This document shows, piece after piece, positions 32,679-40,996 of a stretch of 64,000 bases of DNA. A program made the translations under genes and the position numbers. Under the pieces are notes generated by a model. That model saw nothing but the letters and a program-made list of their open reading frames with translations, was not told the origin of the DNA and searched no databases. The DNA is from Foliamicus sp965115835. Its GTDB lineage: Bacteria > Pseudomonadota > Gammaproteobacteria > Steroidobacterales > Foliamicaceae. The stretch covers positions 372,001-436,000 of the forward strand of contig OZ220471.1 in assembly GCA_965115835.1 (NCBI GenBank), in the 5' to 3' direction. Each line of letters begins with the position of its first letter. Within the stretch, counting starts at the first letter, position 1.

Positions 32679-33822
32679 AGCGCTTCACGGGTGGCAGGCA
32701 GTCCACTACCGCCAGCCCGCGCGAGGCCAGATGCGCGGCAGCGCTGCCGAAAACCGCGTTGATGGCGTGTATTCCGAACGACATTTCGTGGCTGTAGCGA
32801 CTCCGTTCGCGCGCAAACCGGCCCAGCACGCGCGCGTCGCCGATCAAGGCGTCAGCCTGCCCGGCGCACACGCGCGCCAGCGCTTCGGCATCGCCCAGCC
32901 CGAGGTTGAGACCCTGGCCGGCCAGCGGGTGCACGGTTCGCGCGGCTTCTCCCACCAGGGCGTAGCGTTCTCCGCAGCTGCGGGCTGCGCTGCCGCGACG
33001 CAAGGGAAACGAAACCATCGGGGTGACCGGAACCAGTTCGCCCAGGACCGATGCGCTGGCTTCGTTCAGCGCCGCCTTCAGGTTTTTTTCTCCCAACGCC
33101 TGCAGTCTCACGGCCTGTGCGTCCGGCACGCTCCACACGACGCTCCAGCGCCTCGGCCCCAGAGGCAGCAAGGCGAGCGTGGCGCCGTCCACAAAGCGCT
33201 GCCAGGCCGTGTCCCCGCCGTCCTCCTCCGATTCGGCCTCGAACACCAGCCCCTGCTGTCCGTAGCCCTGTGATTGGAAACCAATGCCCAGAGCCTGCCG
33301 GAACCGGGACCCGACGCCGTCGGCGCCCACCAGTAGCTCTGCGGCGACCTCGCTGCCGTCCTGCAATCGCAACAGCCCGTGATCGTCGCCAATTTCCACC
33401 GAATCGAGTTCGGCGCCGAAACGCAGGCGAATCCCGGAGCTTTCCCCGGCCAGATCCCATAGCGCGCGCCGCAAGGGCGGTTCGCGGACTACGCAGCCCA
33501 GGGTCGTCATGCCCAGCTCCGCCGCCTCGAAAACAATCCGGTTCCCCGGCTTCGGACTGCCTTCACCCTGCCAGACGACCATGCGCGAAAACTCGTGGCA
33601 GGGAACCGCCTGCCCGTTGCCCCACAAGCCGCACTCGGCCAGCAACTCTCGAGCCCCCGGCGACACTGTGAGCGCCCGCTGCGGCGATCCGCGCCCGACC
33701 TCGCCGGGCGCGGATCGCTCCGCCAGGGCCACCTCCCAACCGCACCTGCGGCGCAGCAGAAGCGCACAGGCCAGTCCCACGATACCGCCGCCAGCCACCG
33801 CTGCCGGCAGGGTGGCGTTCAC
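32653..33822 (-). CDS. ubiI: UbiI/VisC-like FAD-dependent hydroxylase of ubiquinone biosynthesis
   Basis: 389-residue flavoprotein monooxygenase of the UbiH/UbiF/VisC family, which hydroxylates the ring of ubiquinone precursors. It has an N-terminal FAD-binding Rossmann motif (G-G-G-I-V-G-L), a middle motif L-L-V-G-A-D-G-V-G-S, and the second FAD motif A-L-V-G-E-A-A-R-T-V-H-P-L-A-G-Q-G-L-N-L-G. The start is GTG 33822, which overlaps the ubiH stop by 4 nt (GTGA), indicating translational coupling. The order pepP-ubiH-this gene matches E. coli pepP-ubiH-ubiI, which is the basis for the symbol. Paralogues (UbiF, UbiM) cannot be excluded from sequence alone. Confidence 0.8.
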   Translation of the reverse strand: MNATLPAAVAGGGIVGLACALLLRRRCGWEVALAERSAPGEVGRGSPQRALTVSPGARELLAECGLWGNGQAVPCHEFSRMVVWQGEGSPKPGNRIVFEAAELGMTTLGCVVREPPLRRALWDLAGESSGIRLRFGAELDSVEIGDDHGLLRLQDGSEVAAELLVGADGVGSRFRQALGIGFQSQGYGQQGLVFEAESEEDGGDTAWQRFVDGATLALLPLGPRRWSVVWSVPDAQAVRLQALGEKNLKAALNEASASVLGELVPVTPMVSFPLRRGSAARSCGERYALVGEAARTVHPLAGQGLNLGLGDAEALARVCAGQADALIGDARVLGRFARERSRYSHEMSFGIHAINAVFGSAAAHLASRGLAVVDCLPPVKRWLAARAGR

Positions 33823-35033
33823 AGCGGCAGGCCGCGCGCCAGCCGCGACATCCGTCCGCCCTGCCCCAGGGCGAAACGGGCCAACATCGGCTTGGCCTGC
33901 GGCGCCAGATCGAAAACCTGCAGCGCCAGACCCCGCAGGGGCCGCAACAGCGAACTCCGGCTCAGCCGAGCCAGCGTATCGGTGAAGCGGACCACATTGG
34001 CCTGGTCGCGATGTCGCCAGGCCGCGTAGCGGGACAGCAGTTCGGGGGCGCCGGGATCGGCCGCAGGGCCAGCGCCGCTGGCAAGCGTCTCGGTGAGCGC
34101 TGCAACATCCCGCAACGCCAGATTGAATCCCTGGGCCGCGAGCGGATGCACGCTGTTGGCGGCGGCGCCCACCAGCACGGCGCGCGGCGCTGTCACCCTG
34201 GCTGCCCGGTTCAGCGCCAGGGGATAGGCGGCCCGGCGACCCACGCGCACGAACTGGCCGGCGCGGTAGCCGACCAGCTCCTGCAAATGCGCCAGCAGAC
34301 CTGCATCATCCATGTCCCGGAGCCTCTCGGCTTCCTCGCGGCCGGTCACGATAACGAAGCCGAAGCGATTCCCGCCTGTCGGGATCAGCGCCAGTGGCCC
34401 TTCGGATGTAAAGCGCTCCCAGGCCGTGTCTCGCCTGATTGCCTTGCGAACCTGCGCCAGTCCGGTAACGGCCACCTGTGCGTAATCGGTCTGCTGCGTG
34501 GCAATGCCGAAGGCGTCGCGCAAAGGCGAGCGCGCGCCTTCCGCCACCGCCAGAAGCCGGGCCTTGACGGTCCTGGCTGTTCCACGTTCGCCGTCCTCCA
34601 CGCAGGCGGTGACCGAACCGGACCCTGTTTCGACGGACTGCACCCGGGCCGGGCAGAAAATATCCACGCTCTCCAGTTCGCCAAGCTTCTCCCATAGCGC
34701 CTTTCCGAGCACCCGGTTACGCACCACGCTGCCCAGACTCTCCAACCCTTCCTCCTCCGCATCGATCCGTGCGACGCCGAAGCAGCCACGCTCGGAGATC
34801 TCCACGGCGCGGATCGGACTGGCCGCCTCGTCCAGCCTCGGCCACACATCCAGTTCGGTGAGTATGCGCACTCCGGTGCGGGCGATGGCGCTGGTGCGGT
34901 CGTCCAGGCTGGGCTGGTCGGGATCCTCGGGCGCAACCACCTCGACCACCGCCACCTTCAGGCCCTGCTGCGCCAGAGCCACCGCGGCGCTGGCGCCCGT
35001 GAGCCCCCCGCCGGCCACCAGGACGCAGTACAT
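33819..35033 (-). CDS. ubiH: 2-octaprenyl-6-methoxyphenol hydroxylase UbiH
   Basis: 404-residue FAD-dependent monooxygenase acting in aerobic ubiquinone synthesis. N-terminal dinucleotide motif V-A-G-G-G-L-T-G-A; the segment D-D-R-T-S-A-I-A-R-T-G is typical of UbiH; the middle motif is A-E-G-A-R-S-P-L; the C-terminal FAD motif is L-V-G-A-A-A-N-S-V-H-P-L-A-A-Q-G-F-N-L-A. ATG 35033 directly abuts the pepP stop codon, and its own stop overlaps the next gene by 4 nt, so the three genes form one translationally coupled operon. Length and motifs fit UbiH well. Confidence 0.88.
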   Translation of the reverse strand: MYCVLVAGGGLTGASAAVALAQQGLKVAVVEVVAPEDPDQPSLDDRTSAIARTGVRILTELDVWPRLDEAASPIRAVEISERGCFGVARIDAEEEGLESLGSVVRNRVLGKALWEKLGELESVDIFCPARVQSVETGSGSVTACVEDGERGTARTVKARLLAVAEGARSPLRDAFGIATQQTDYAQVAVTGLAQVRKAIRRDTAWERFTSEGPLALIPTGGNRFGFVIVTGREEAERLRDMDDAGLLAHLQELVGYRAGQFVRVGRRAAYPLALNRAARVTAPRAVLVGAAANSVHPLAAQGFNLALRDVAALTETLASGAGPAADPGAPELLSRYAAWRHRDQANVVRFTDTLARLSRSSLLRPLRGLALQVFDLAPQAKPMLARFALGQGGRMSRLARGLPL

Positions 35034-36344
35034 TCAGAGCGATCCGACCAGCGCTTCGATGTCCCCGGGATCCCTCGGCAGCGCCGCCGTGAGCAGCTCA
35101 TGCCCGGACGGCGCAACCGCCACATCGTCCTCGATACGCACCCCGATACCGCGGAAGGATGCCGGCGCCCGCGGATGATCCGGCGAGATGTAGATGCCGG
35201 GTTCGACCGTGCAGCACATGCCCGGTTCGAGCTTTCTCGGTTTGCCGCCGGATTCGTAGTCTCCCACATCGTGTACATCCATGCCCAGCCAGTGCGAGCT
35301 GCGGTGCATGAAGAACTCGCGAAAGGCCCCGTCGCGCACCAGTGCGGACACCGTTCCCTCAAGCAGGCCGAGGTCGCGCAATCCTTTCGTGATCACATCG
35401 ACCGCGGCGTGGTGCGGATCGAGAATCGATACGCCCGGCTCGATGGTCGCGATGGCCGCGCGCTGGGCCTCCAGAACGATTTCGTACACCGCGCGCTGCT
35501 CGGCGGAATAGCGGCCGCTCACCGGCCAGGTCCGGGTAATGTCGGAGGCGTAGCCGTCGAGCTCGCAGCCGGCATCCACCAGGAGGAGATCGCCGTCCTT
35601 CATCAGCGCTGCGTTGTCGCGGTAGTGCAGCACGCAGGCGTTCGCCCCCGAGGCCACGATCGAGGGATAGGACTCGGGCGCGCCACCCTGTCTGAAGCGG
35701 TAGATCAGTTCCGCCTCGATCTCGTACTCGTGCATGCCCGGGCGGGTGCGCCCCATCGCCCGCTTGTGCGCCTCGACCGCAAGCGCCGCCGAACGCCGCA
35801 TGCAATCGAGCTCCTGCGGACTCTTGAACAGACGCATTTCATGCACGTGGTAGTCCAGCGCGGCGATTTGCACGGGCGCCTTGTTGCGCTCCCTGGCCTG
35901 GTTTCGCAAACGCTTCAGCCAACCGCCCAGCCGCGCCTCGAAACGCGGGTATTGGCCGAGATCGTAGTGCACGGTATTCACGCCCTTGAGCAAATCCGGC
36001 ATGACCTCGTCCATTTTCCCGACGGCATGGGCGGAATCGGCCCCGAAATCCGCCATCGCGCCCTCGGGTCCTGCGCGCCTTCCGTCCCACAACTCCCGCG
36101 TGGCGTCGCGCTCGCGGCAGAACAGCACGAACTCCCCCTCCGCACGGCCCGGAAGCAGCACCGCCACAGCTTCCGGCTCGGAAAAACCGCTCAAATACAG
36201 GAGGTTGGTGTCCGGGCGGTAGGGATAGTCCACATCCCTGCTGCGCGTCTTCTCCGGGCTGGCCGCAACGATGGCGGCGCAGCCGGGCCCCAGGGCCTCG
36301 ATCAGTTTGCTGCGGCGGCGGGCGAATTCCTGGAGCGTGGGCAT
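35034..36344 (-). CDS. pepP: Xaa-Pro aminopeptidase (aminopeptidase P)
   Basis: 436-residue metallopeptidase that removes the N-terminal residue preceding proline. The N-terminal domain precedes a pita-bread catalytic fold, and the dinuclear-metal ligands are all visible: Asp in L-L-V-D-A-G-C-E, Asp in S-D-I-T-R-T-W, His in S-S-H-W-L-G-M-D-V-H-D-V-G, Glu in T-V-E-P-G-I-Y and Glu in V-R-I-E-D-D-V. Length equals E. coli PepP (about 440). It is the first gene of the pepP-ubiH-ubiI operon, and its start lies 176 nt from the divergent lipoprotein gene. A ygfB homologue, found upstream in E. coli, is not present here. Confidence 0.93.
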   Translation of the reverse strand: MPTLQEFARRRSKLIEALGPGCAAIVAASPEKTRSRDVDYPYRPDTNLLYLSGFSEPEAVAVLLPGRAEGEFVLFCRERDATRELWDGRRAGPEGAMADFGADSAHAVGKMDEVMPDLLKGVNTVHYDLGQYPRFEARLGGWLKRLRNQARERNKAPVQIAALDYHVHEMRLFKSPQELDCMRRSAALAVEAHKRAMGRTRPGMHEYEIEAELIYRFRQGGAPESYPSIVASGANACVLHYRDNAALMKDGDLLLVDAGCELDGYASDITRTWPVSGRYSAEQRAVYEIVLEAQRAAIATIEPGVSILDPHHAAVDVITKGLRDLGLLEGTVSALVRDGAFREFFMHRSSHWLGMDVHDVGDYESGGKPRKLEPGMCCTVEPGIYISPDHPRAPASFRGIGVRIEDDVAVAPSGHELLTAALPRDPGDIEALVGSL

Positions 36345-36520
36345 TCAACAATTTTAGCCCGGATATTTCGGCGAATTGCGGAACTCCGGGCGAGAGACGG
36401 CGCGCTCCGGCGCCGCAGACCGTCGGATTCGTCGGGTAATGGCCGGCAATGTGGTAGATTCGGCCACCCTCATGCTTGCCGGAACCAGGGACCGGAAGCG
36501 AAAGCGGGATTTGCGAGGCC

Positions 36521-38536
36521 ATGAACAGCAACGGAACAGGATCGCTGCGGACCAGCGCATGGCTGGCGCCAGCGCTTGCCGCCGCCGTGCTTGGCGCATG
36601 TGGAGGGTCGGGCTCGGACGGCCCGCCGGCGTTTCCGCCTGCGCCGGCCAATCAGGCCCCCTCGATTACGGTCCGCTCCACGGCCTCGGTGGACGAGCAC
36701 CGGGCGGGCGCGGTAATCACTGCCGTTGAAACCAGCGATGCGGATGGCGACACGGTTACCCTGACGGTCAGCGACGATCGCTTCGAGATTGCCGGCGGCG
36801 AACTCAGGCTCAGGGAGGGCGAGTCGCTCGACTACGAGACCGAGGCCTCCCTGGAAGTGACGATCACGGCCAGCGACGGGAACGCCACCGCCACCGCCCG
36901 GGTCACGATTGCGGTCAACGACCTGACGCTCGAGGTCCGCTTCGTCGATGCTACCGCCGGCTCGGGCATTCGTTTCCAGCGCGGATACCGCGAAGGCGAG
37001 GACGGGGGCGGTTTCGTCCAGGACGCCGATGTTCGCGAGTTCGGCGGCGGCGTGGCGGCTGGCGACTACGATAACGACGGCTGGGTGGACCTGTTCGTGG
37101 TTCGGGGCGACATCGGCCCCAACCTGCTGTATCGCAACCTGGGCAACAACACCTTCGAGGACAAGGCCGCCGAGGCCGGCGTGGCGTTTACCCGCTCCGC
37201 TTCCGAAAGCTACAGGCACAGCGGTCCGGGCTTTGCCGACATGGACGGCGACGGCCACCTGGACCTGTTCATTGGCGGTACGGAGGGCGATCCGGCGAAA
37301 CTTTACCGCAACAACGGCGACGGCGCCTTCACAGATGTCACCGCGGGGTCCGGCCTGGACCGGATGAACGCCCGCTACACGCTGTCGTCGGCCTTCGGGG
37401 ATTACGACCTCGACGGCGACCCGGACCTGTTCCTGTCGCACTGGGGCACCCCTCGTCCGAAGGACGACGAGGACCGGCCCTGGCCTTACAGCACCGAGAA
37501 CCTGTGGCGCAACGACACGGAGAACGGCGTCATTCGGTTTGTGGACACCAGCCTTGCCGCGGGAATCGCAGAGACGATCGTCGATGACGAGCCGGTGGGA
37601 TCGTTCGGGGGCAGCGGGCATGACTACACCTTCAGCCCCATCTTTGCGCGGATCACGGATGATCGGTATCCCGACCTCGTGATTGCCGCCGATTTCCGCA
37701 CTTCCAGGTACTACGTCAACCGTGGCGACGGCACTTTCCGCGACGCCACGGATCGCGAGGTGATCGTGGACGGCAACGGCATGGGGGCGGCGGTTGGCGA
37801 TTACGACAACGACGGCGACCTGGACTGGTTCGTGAGTTCCATCTGGAGCGACCCGAACGACGAAGGCGAGCAGATATTCAAGCACGGCAATCGCCTGTAT
37901 CGCAATGACGGCGGCGAACTGTCGGACGTTACCGATGAAGCCGGCGTCCACGACGGAAGCTGGGGCTGGGGGTCCTGTTTCGCCGATTTCGACAATGACG
38001 GCGATCTGGACCTGTACCATACCAACGGTTGGGTGCATGTGGAGCGCTACGCGGCCGAGCGTTTCGATACCGACTCCAGCCGGCTGTTCATTTCCGATGG
38101 CGAGGGTGTTTTCACGGAAATGTCCGCAGAGGCCGGGATCGTGGACAGGGAACGGGGACACGGCATCGTGTGCGGGGATCTCGACAACGATGGCGATGTG
38201 GATGTGTTTCTGATGCACCGCAACGCGGACAACGCCGCCACGCTGTGGCGCAACGATGCGAGCGCCAACAATCATCTGAGGGTGAGGCTCGAGGGACGGG
38301 CGCCCAATACCTCGGCGGTCGGCGCCAGGATCACGCTGACCGCGAACGGTCAGGACCAGTTGCGGGAAATTACGATCGGCAGCAATTTCACCTCGCAGAA
38401 CCCTCTGGTCCAGGTGTTCGGCCTGGGCAGCAACACGCAGGCCGACCTCACGGTGGAATGGCCGGACGGCGCGACCACAACCCGGGAGAACGTCGCCGCC
38501 AACCAGCTTGTCACCATCAGGCAGCCCGAAAACTGA
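36521..38536 (+). CDS. CRTAC1-type lipoprotein: cadherin-like domain, FG-GAP/VCBS repeats and ASPIC/UnbV domain
   Basis: 671-residue predicted lipoprotein. ATG 36521 has GAGG upstream and is followed by a signal peptide with lipobox V-L-G-A-C-G. Residues ~43-133 form a cadherin-like beta domain (N-Q-A-P-S-I at its start, S-D-A-D-G-D in it). Residues ~145-570 are FG-GAP/VCBS blades with calcium-type loops such as D-Y-D-N-D-G-W-V-D-L, expected to fold as a beta-propeller. Residues ~585-668 match the ASPIC/UnbV domain (N-H-L-R-V-R-L-E-G, V-E-W-P-D-G). Known proteins of this class are extracellular or membrane-anchored and their ligands are mostly unknown. It is divergent from pepP. Its cadherin-like domain echoes modules in the giant protein 4 kb away, but no functional link is shown. 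Confidence 0.85.
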   Translation: MNSNGTGSLRTSAWLAPALAAAVLGACGGSGSDGPPAFPPAPANQAPSITVRSTASVDEHRAGAVITAVETSDADGDTVTLTVSDDRFEIAGGELRLREGESLDYETEASLEVTITASDGNATATARVTIAVNDLTLEVRFVDATAGSGIRFQRGYREGEDGGGFVQDADVREFGGGVAAGDYDNDGWVDLFVVRGDIGPNLLYRNLGNNTFEDKAAEAGVAFTRSASESYRHSGPGFADMDGDGHLDLFIGGTEGDPAKLYRNNGDGAFTDVTAGSGLDRMNARYTLSSAFGDYDLDGDPDLFLSHWGTPRPKDDEDRPWPYSTENLWRNDTENGVIRFVDTSLAAGIAETIVDDEPVGSFGGSGHDYTFSPIFARITDDRYPDLVIAADFRTSRYYVNRGDGTFRDATDREVIVDGNGMGAAVGDYDNDGDLDWFVSSIWSDPNDEGEQIFKHGNRLYRNDGGELSDVTDEAGVHDGSWGWGSCFADFDNDGDLDLYHTNGWVHVERYAAERFDTDSSRLFISDGEGVFTEMSAEAGIVDRERGHGIVCGDLDNDGDVDVFLMHRNADNAATLWRNDASANNHLRVRLEGRAPNTSAVGARITLTANGQDQLREITIGSNFTSQNPLVQVFGLGSNTQADLTVEWPDGATTTRENVAANQLVTIRQPEN

Positions 38537-38550
38537 TCGCGGCGCCTGCG

Positions 38551-38736
38551 GAAGTCCCGCCCGCGCCGGATCGCGGCAAACTCCGGCCCGGGGCTGGCCA
38601 CCGCGCTCCGGGGAAATCCCGTCTGCGCGGGACCGCAGCCGTGTTCGACAGCCCCGGCGTTGCGGCTCCGGGATGAAGTCCCGCTCGCGCAGGCGGTTCG
38701 CCAGGGCTCACGCCTCGCTGGAACCGGCGCTTTCCC
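38551..38736. repeat. Three REP-like repeats with exact 62-nt period
   Basis: The motif GAAGTCCCGCCCGCG and variants start at 38551, 38613 and 38675, exactly 62 nt apart. Copies two and three are preceded by CTCCGGG, and copy three forms a small hairpin CGGGA-TGAAG-TCCCG (669-683). Flanks between copies are diverged. Form and extragenic position resemble REP-type palindromic elements found in gammaproteobacteria. This accounts for most of the 243-nt gap between the lipoprotein gene and metY; nothing else is visible there except the metY promoter. Confidence 0.45.
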
Positions 38737-38758
38737 GCAGGCGTACGCGGTTTTCCTG

Positions 38759-38764
38759 TATAAT
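38759..38764 (+). promoter_or_regulatory. -10 box (TATAAT) of the metY promoter
   Basis: A perfect TATAAT ends 15 nt before the first base of the tRNA, which places the start site near 38771. No strong -35 hexamer is seen at 16-18 nt. This promoter would drive metY and, by read-through of the terminator at 38875-38895, the rimP-nusA-infB operon, as in E. coli. Confidence 0.55.
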
Positions 38765-38779
38765 TGCCCAACTCGCGGT

Positions 38780-38856
38780 TGCGGGGTGGAGCAGTCAGGC
38801 AGCTCGTCGGGCTCATAACCCGAAGGTCACAGGTTCAAATCCTGTCCCCGCTACCA
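38780..38856 (+). tRNA. metY: Initiator tRNA-fMet(CAU)
   Basis: 77-nt tRNA with CCA encoded. Anticodon CAT is at 38814-38816. Initiator hallmarks are present: three consecutive G-C pairs at the bottom of the anticodon stem (GGG/CCC), A11-U24 in the D stem and an unpaired 1-72 position. Position 1 is T and 72 is T, giving a U1-U72 mismatch instead of the C1-A72 of E. coli. D, anticodon and T stems otherwise pair fully. Its place directly upstream of rimP-nusA-infB is that of E. coli metY. Confidence 0.96.
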
Positions 38857-38874
38857 AACCTCAGGTTTTGCGAC

Positions 38875-38895
38875 GGCCCCGCGAGGGGCTTTTTT
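38875..38895 (+). terminator. Intrinsic terminator between metY and rimP
   Basis: GCCCC-GCGA-GGGGC (38876-38889) forms a 5-bp stem, extended by a G-U pair, and is followed by six T (38890-38895). It lies 19 nt after the tRNA end and 7 nt before the rimP start. The 3' arm contains GAGGGG, the only purine-rich SD-like sequence upstream of rimP. Termination here would limit rimP-operon transcription from the metY promoter. Confidence 0.75.
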
Positions 38896-38902
38896 GTGGC
38901 TT

Positions 38903-39376
38903 ATGAACGTCATTGTGGAACGGCTTAATGAACTTCTGGCGCCCTGCGTCGAATCCATGGGGTACGAGCTGGCCGAACTGGAACTCAGGCGCGAGAGCCG
39001 GGGGCAGGTGTTGCGCCTGTTCATCGATCGGGAATCGGGCGTGGCGCTGGACGATTGCGAGCGTGTCAGCGGACAGGTTGGCGCGCTGCTCGATGCCGAG
39101 GACCCCATCCAGGGTCAGTACAGCCTGGAAGTGTCCTCGCCCGGCCTGGACCGCAAGCTTGCCAAGCCGGAGCACTTCGATCGCTTTGCTGGCCGGCGCG
39201 TGCGGATCCAGACGCGCAGCGACCTGCAGGGGCGCAGGAATTTCCGCGGCACGCTGCGCGAACGCCGTGGCGAAATCGTTGTGGTAAAGCCGAATGACGG
39301 CAGCGGAGAAGTCCGGTTGCAGCTGGACGACATCAAGGTCGCGCGCCTGCTGCCGGAATTCCGGACCGGAGCTTGA
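38903..39376 (+). CDS. rimP: Ribosome maturation factor RimP
   Basis: 157-residue factor for 30S subunit maturation. Both parts of the family are recognisable: the N-terminal domain (P-C-V-E-S-M-G-Y-E-L and L-R-L-F-I-D-R-E-S-G-V) and the conserved S-L-E-V-S-S-P-G-L-D-R stretch leading into the C-terminal SH3-like part. Length is close to E. coli RimP (150). ATG 38903 was chosen over TTG 38894, which lies inside the terminator T-run. It is the first protein gene of the rimP-nusA-infB-rbfA-truB-rpsO-pnp cluster and is followed 3 nt later by nusA. Confidence 0.93.
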   Translation: MNVIVERLNELLAPCVESMGYELAELELRRESRGQVLRLFIDRESGVALDDCERVSGQVGALLDAEDPIQGQYSLEVSSPGLDRKLAKPEHFDRFAGRRVRIQTRSDLQGRRNFRGTLRERRGEIVVVKPNDGSGEVRLQLDDIKVARLLPEFRTGA

Positions 39377-39379
39377 CTG

Positions 39380-40996
39380 GTGTTTGGCAGCAAGGAAATT
39401 CTCGAAGCCGTGGAGCTTCTTTCCAACGAGAAGGCAATCGGAAAGGATGATGTCTTTTCCGCCGTCGAGGCCGGTCTGGCCGCCGCCCGGCGAAGGCTGC
39501 TGGCGGAAGATGTGGAAGTGAGGGTCGCCATCGATCGCCGGACTGGCGATCAGGCCTATTTCAGGCAATGGGAGGTCCTGGAGGACGACATCGAGGAAAT
39601 CGAGGCGCCTGCGCGCCAGCTGCGCCTTGCGGAAGCCCGCCGCATTGATCCGGAGGCGGCGCCGGGCGGAGTGGTCGAGCGCGCCATGGAAGGGATGGAG
39701 CTGGGCCATATTGGCGCCTACACCGCCAAACACGTCATCAACCAGAAGGTTCGCGAAGCGGAACGCGCGCTGATCCGGGAGCGCTATCAGGGCCGCGTGG
39801 GCGAGTTGCTGAGCGGCATCGTCAAGCGGGTGGACCGCAATGGCGTGTACGTGGATCTGGGCGGCGGCGTGGAGGGTTTCATTCCCCGGGAGCACATGAT
39901 CCCCAGGGAACCGATACGGCCCCAGGACCGGGTCAAGGGATTGCTTTGCGAGGTGGCCGCCGAAGGCCACGGCCCGCAACTGACGCTGACGCGCACCAGC
40001 CCCGAATTCCTGGTGGCCCTGTTCAAGGTGGAGGTGCCGGAAGTGGGCCAGGGCCTCATCGAGATCCTGGGCGCCGCGCGCGATCCGGGCGCCAGGGCGA
40101 AAATTGCGGTGCGCTCCAGGGAGCCGCGAATCGATCCTGTGGGCGCCTGTGTGGGCATGCGCGGGTCACGGGTTCAGGCGGTGACCAACGAGATCGCCGG
40201 CGAGCGCGTGGACATCATTCTCTGGGATGAGAATCCCGCGCAGTTCGTGGTCAACGCGATGTCCCCGGCCGATGTCGTTCAGATCATGGTGGACGAGGAC
40301 AATCGGCTCATGGATATTGCGGTTTCCGAATCCATGGTGTCGCAGGCGATCGGGCGGGGCGGGCAGAACATCCGTCTGGCCAGCCGGCTGACCGGTTGGG
40401 ATCTGAATGCGATGACGCCGGCGGAGATCGAGTCGAAGATCGAGAGCGAAAACCGCCAGTTGATCGAGATGTTCCGCGAGCAGCTGTCGGTGGGCGAGGA
40501 TGTGGCCCAGGTTCTGGTTGACGAGGGGATAACCGACCTGGAGGGAATCGCCTACTCTCCGGTGGCCGAACTCTACGCCATCGAAGAGTTCGACGAGCCG
40601 CTGGTGGACCAGCTGCGCGGGCGCGCCCGCGACGTGTTGCTGATGAATGCCTTGAGCCGCGAGGAAGAAATGGAGCAGGCCACGCCTGCAGAAGACCTGT
40701 TCGCGGTGGATGGCATGACTCGGGTGCTGGCCTATTCGCTGGCTACCCGGGGCGTGTCCACCCGTGAGGATCTGGCGTGGCAGGAAGCGGATTATCTGGC
40801 GGAGCACATCGAGGATCTGAGCGAGGAGGCCGCTGGCAGGCTGATCATGGCGGCCCGGGCGCCATGGTTCGAAGAGCAGTCGTCTGGCGACGGGCAGGCA
40901 GCCGGAGAAGAGCGGGCGGCTGGCGACGGGCAGGTAGCCGGAGAAGAGCAGTCGTCTGGCGACGAGCGGGCGGAGGCAAGGGCTGAGCATGACTGA
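39380..40996 (+). CDS. nusA: Transcription termination/antitermination factor NusA
   Basis: 538-residue RNA polymerase-binding protein controlling pausing, termination and antitermination. Domains in order: N-terminal RNAP-binding domain (~1-130), S1 domain (~135-200, containing G-V-Y-V-D-L-G-G-G-V-E-G-F), two KH domains (~230-345), and C-terminal acidic repeat domains (~365-490). GTG 39380 follows the rimP stop by 3 nt. The stop overlaps the infB start by 8 nt (ATGACTGA). The last ~40 residues are an unusual acidic, Gly-rich 12-residue repeat absent from E. coli NusA. Confidence 0.96.
   Translation: MFGSKEILEAVELLSNEKAIGKDDVFSAVEAGLAAARRRLLAEDVEVRVAIDRRTGDQAYFRQWEVLEDDIEEIEAPARQLRLAEARRIDPEAAPGGVVERAMEGMELGHIGAYTAKHVINQKVREAERALIRERYQGRVGELLSGIVKRVDRNGVYVDLGGGVEGFIPREHMIPREPIRPQDRVKGLLCEVAAEGHGPQLTLTRTSPEFLVALFKVEVPEVGQGLIEILGAARDPGARAKIAVRSREPRIDPVGACVGMRGSRVQAVTNEIAGERVDIILWDENPAQFVVNAMSPADVVQIMVDEDNRLMDIAVSESMVSQAIGRGGQNIRLASRLTGWDLNAMTPAEIESKIESENRQLIEMFREQLSVGEDVAQVLVDEGITDLEGIAYSPVAELYAIEEFDEPLVDQLRGRARDVLLMNALSREEEMEQATPAEDLFAVDGMTRVLAYSLATRGVSTREDLAWQEADYLAEHIEDLSEEAAGRLIMAARAPWFEEQSSGDGQAAGEERAAGDGQVAGEEQSSGDERAEARAEHD
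40874..40981 (+). repeat. Three 36-nt tandem repeats at the 3' end of nusA
   Basis: Units at 40874, 40910 and 40946 encode E-Q-S-S-G-D-G-Q-A-A-G-E, E-R-A-A-G-D-G-Q-V-A-G-E and a diverged third copy. The DNA copies are highly similar, pointing to recent slippage or duplication. The array adds a flexible acidic tail to NusA and ends just before the infB start at 40989. Confidence 0.8.
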
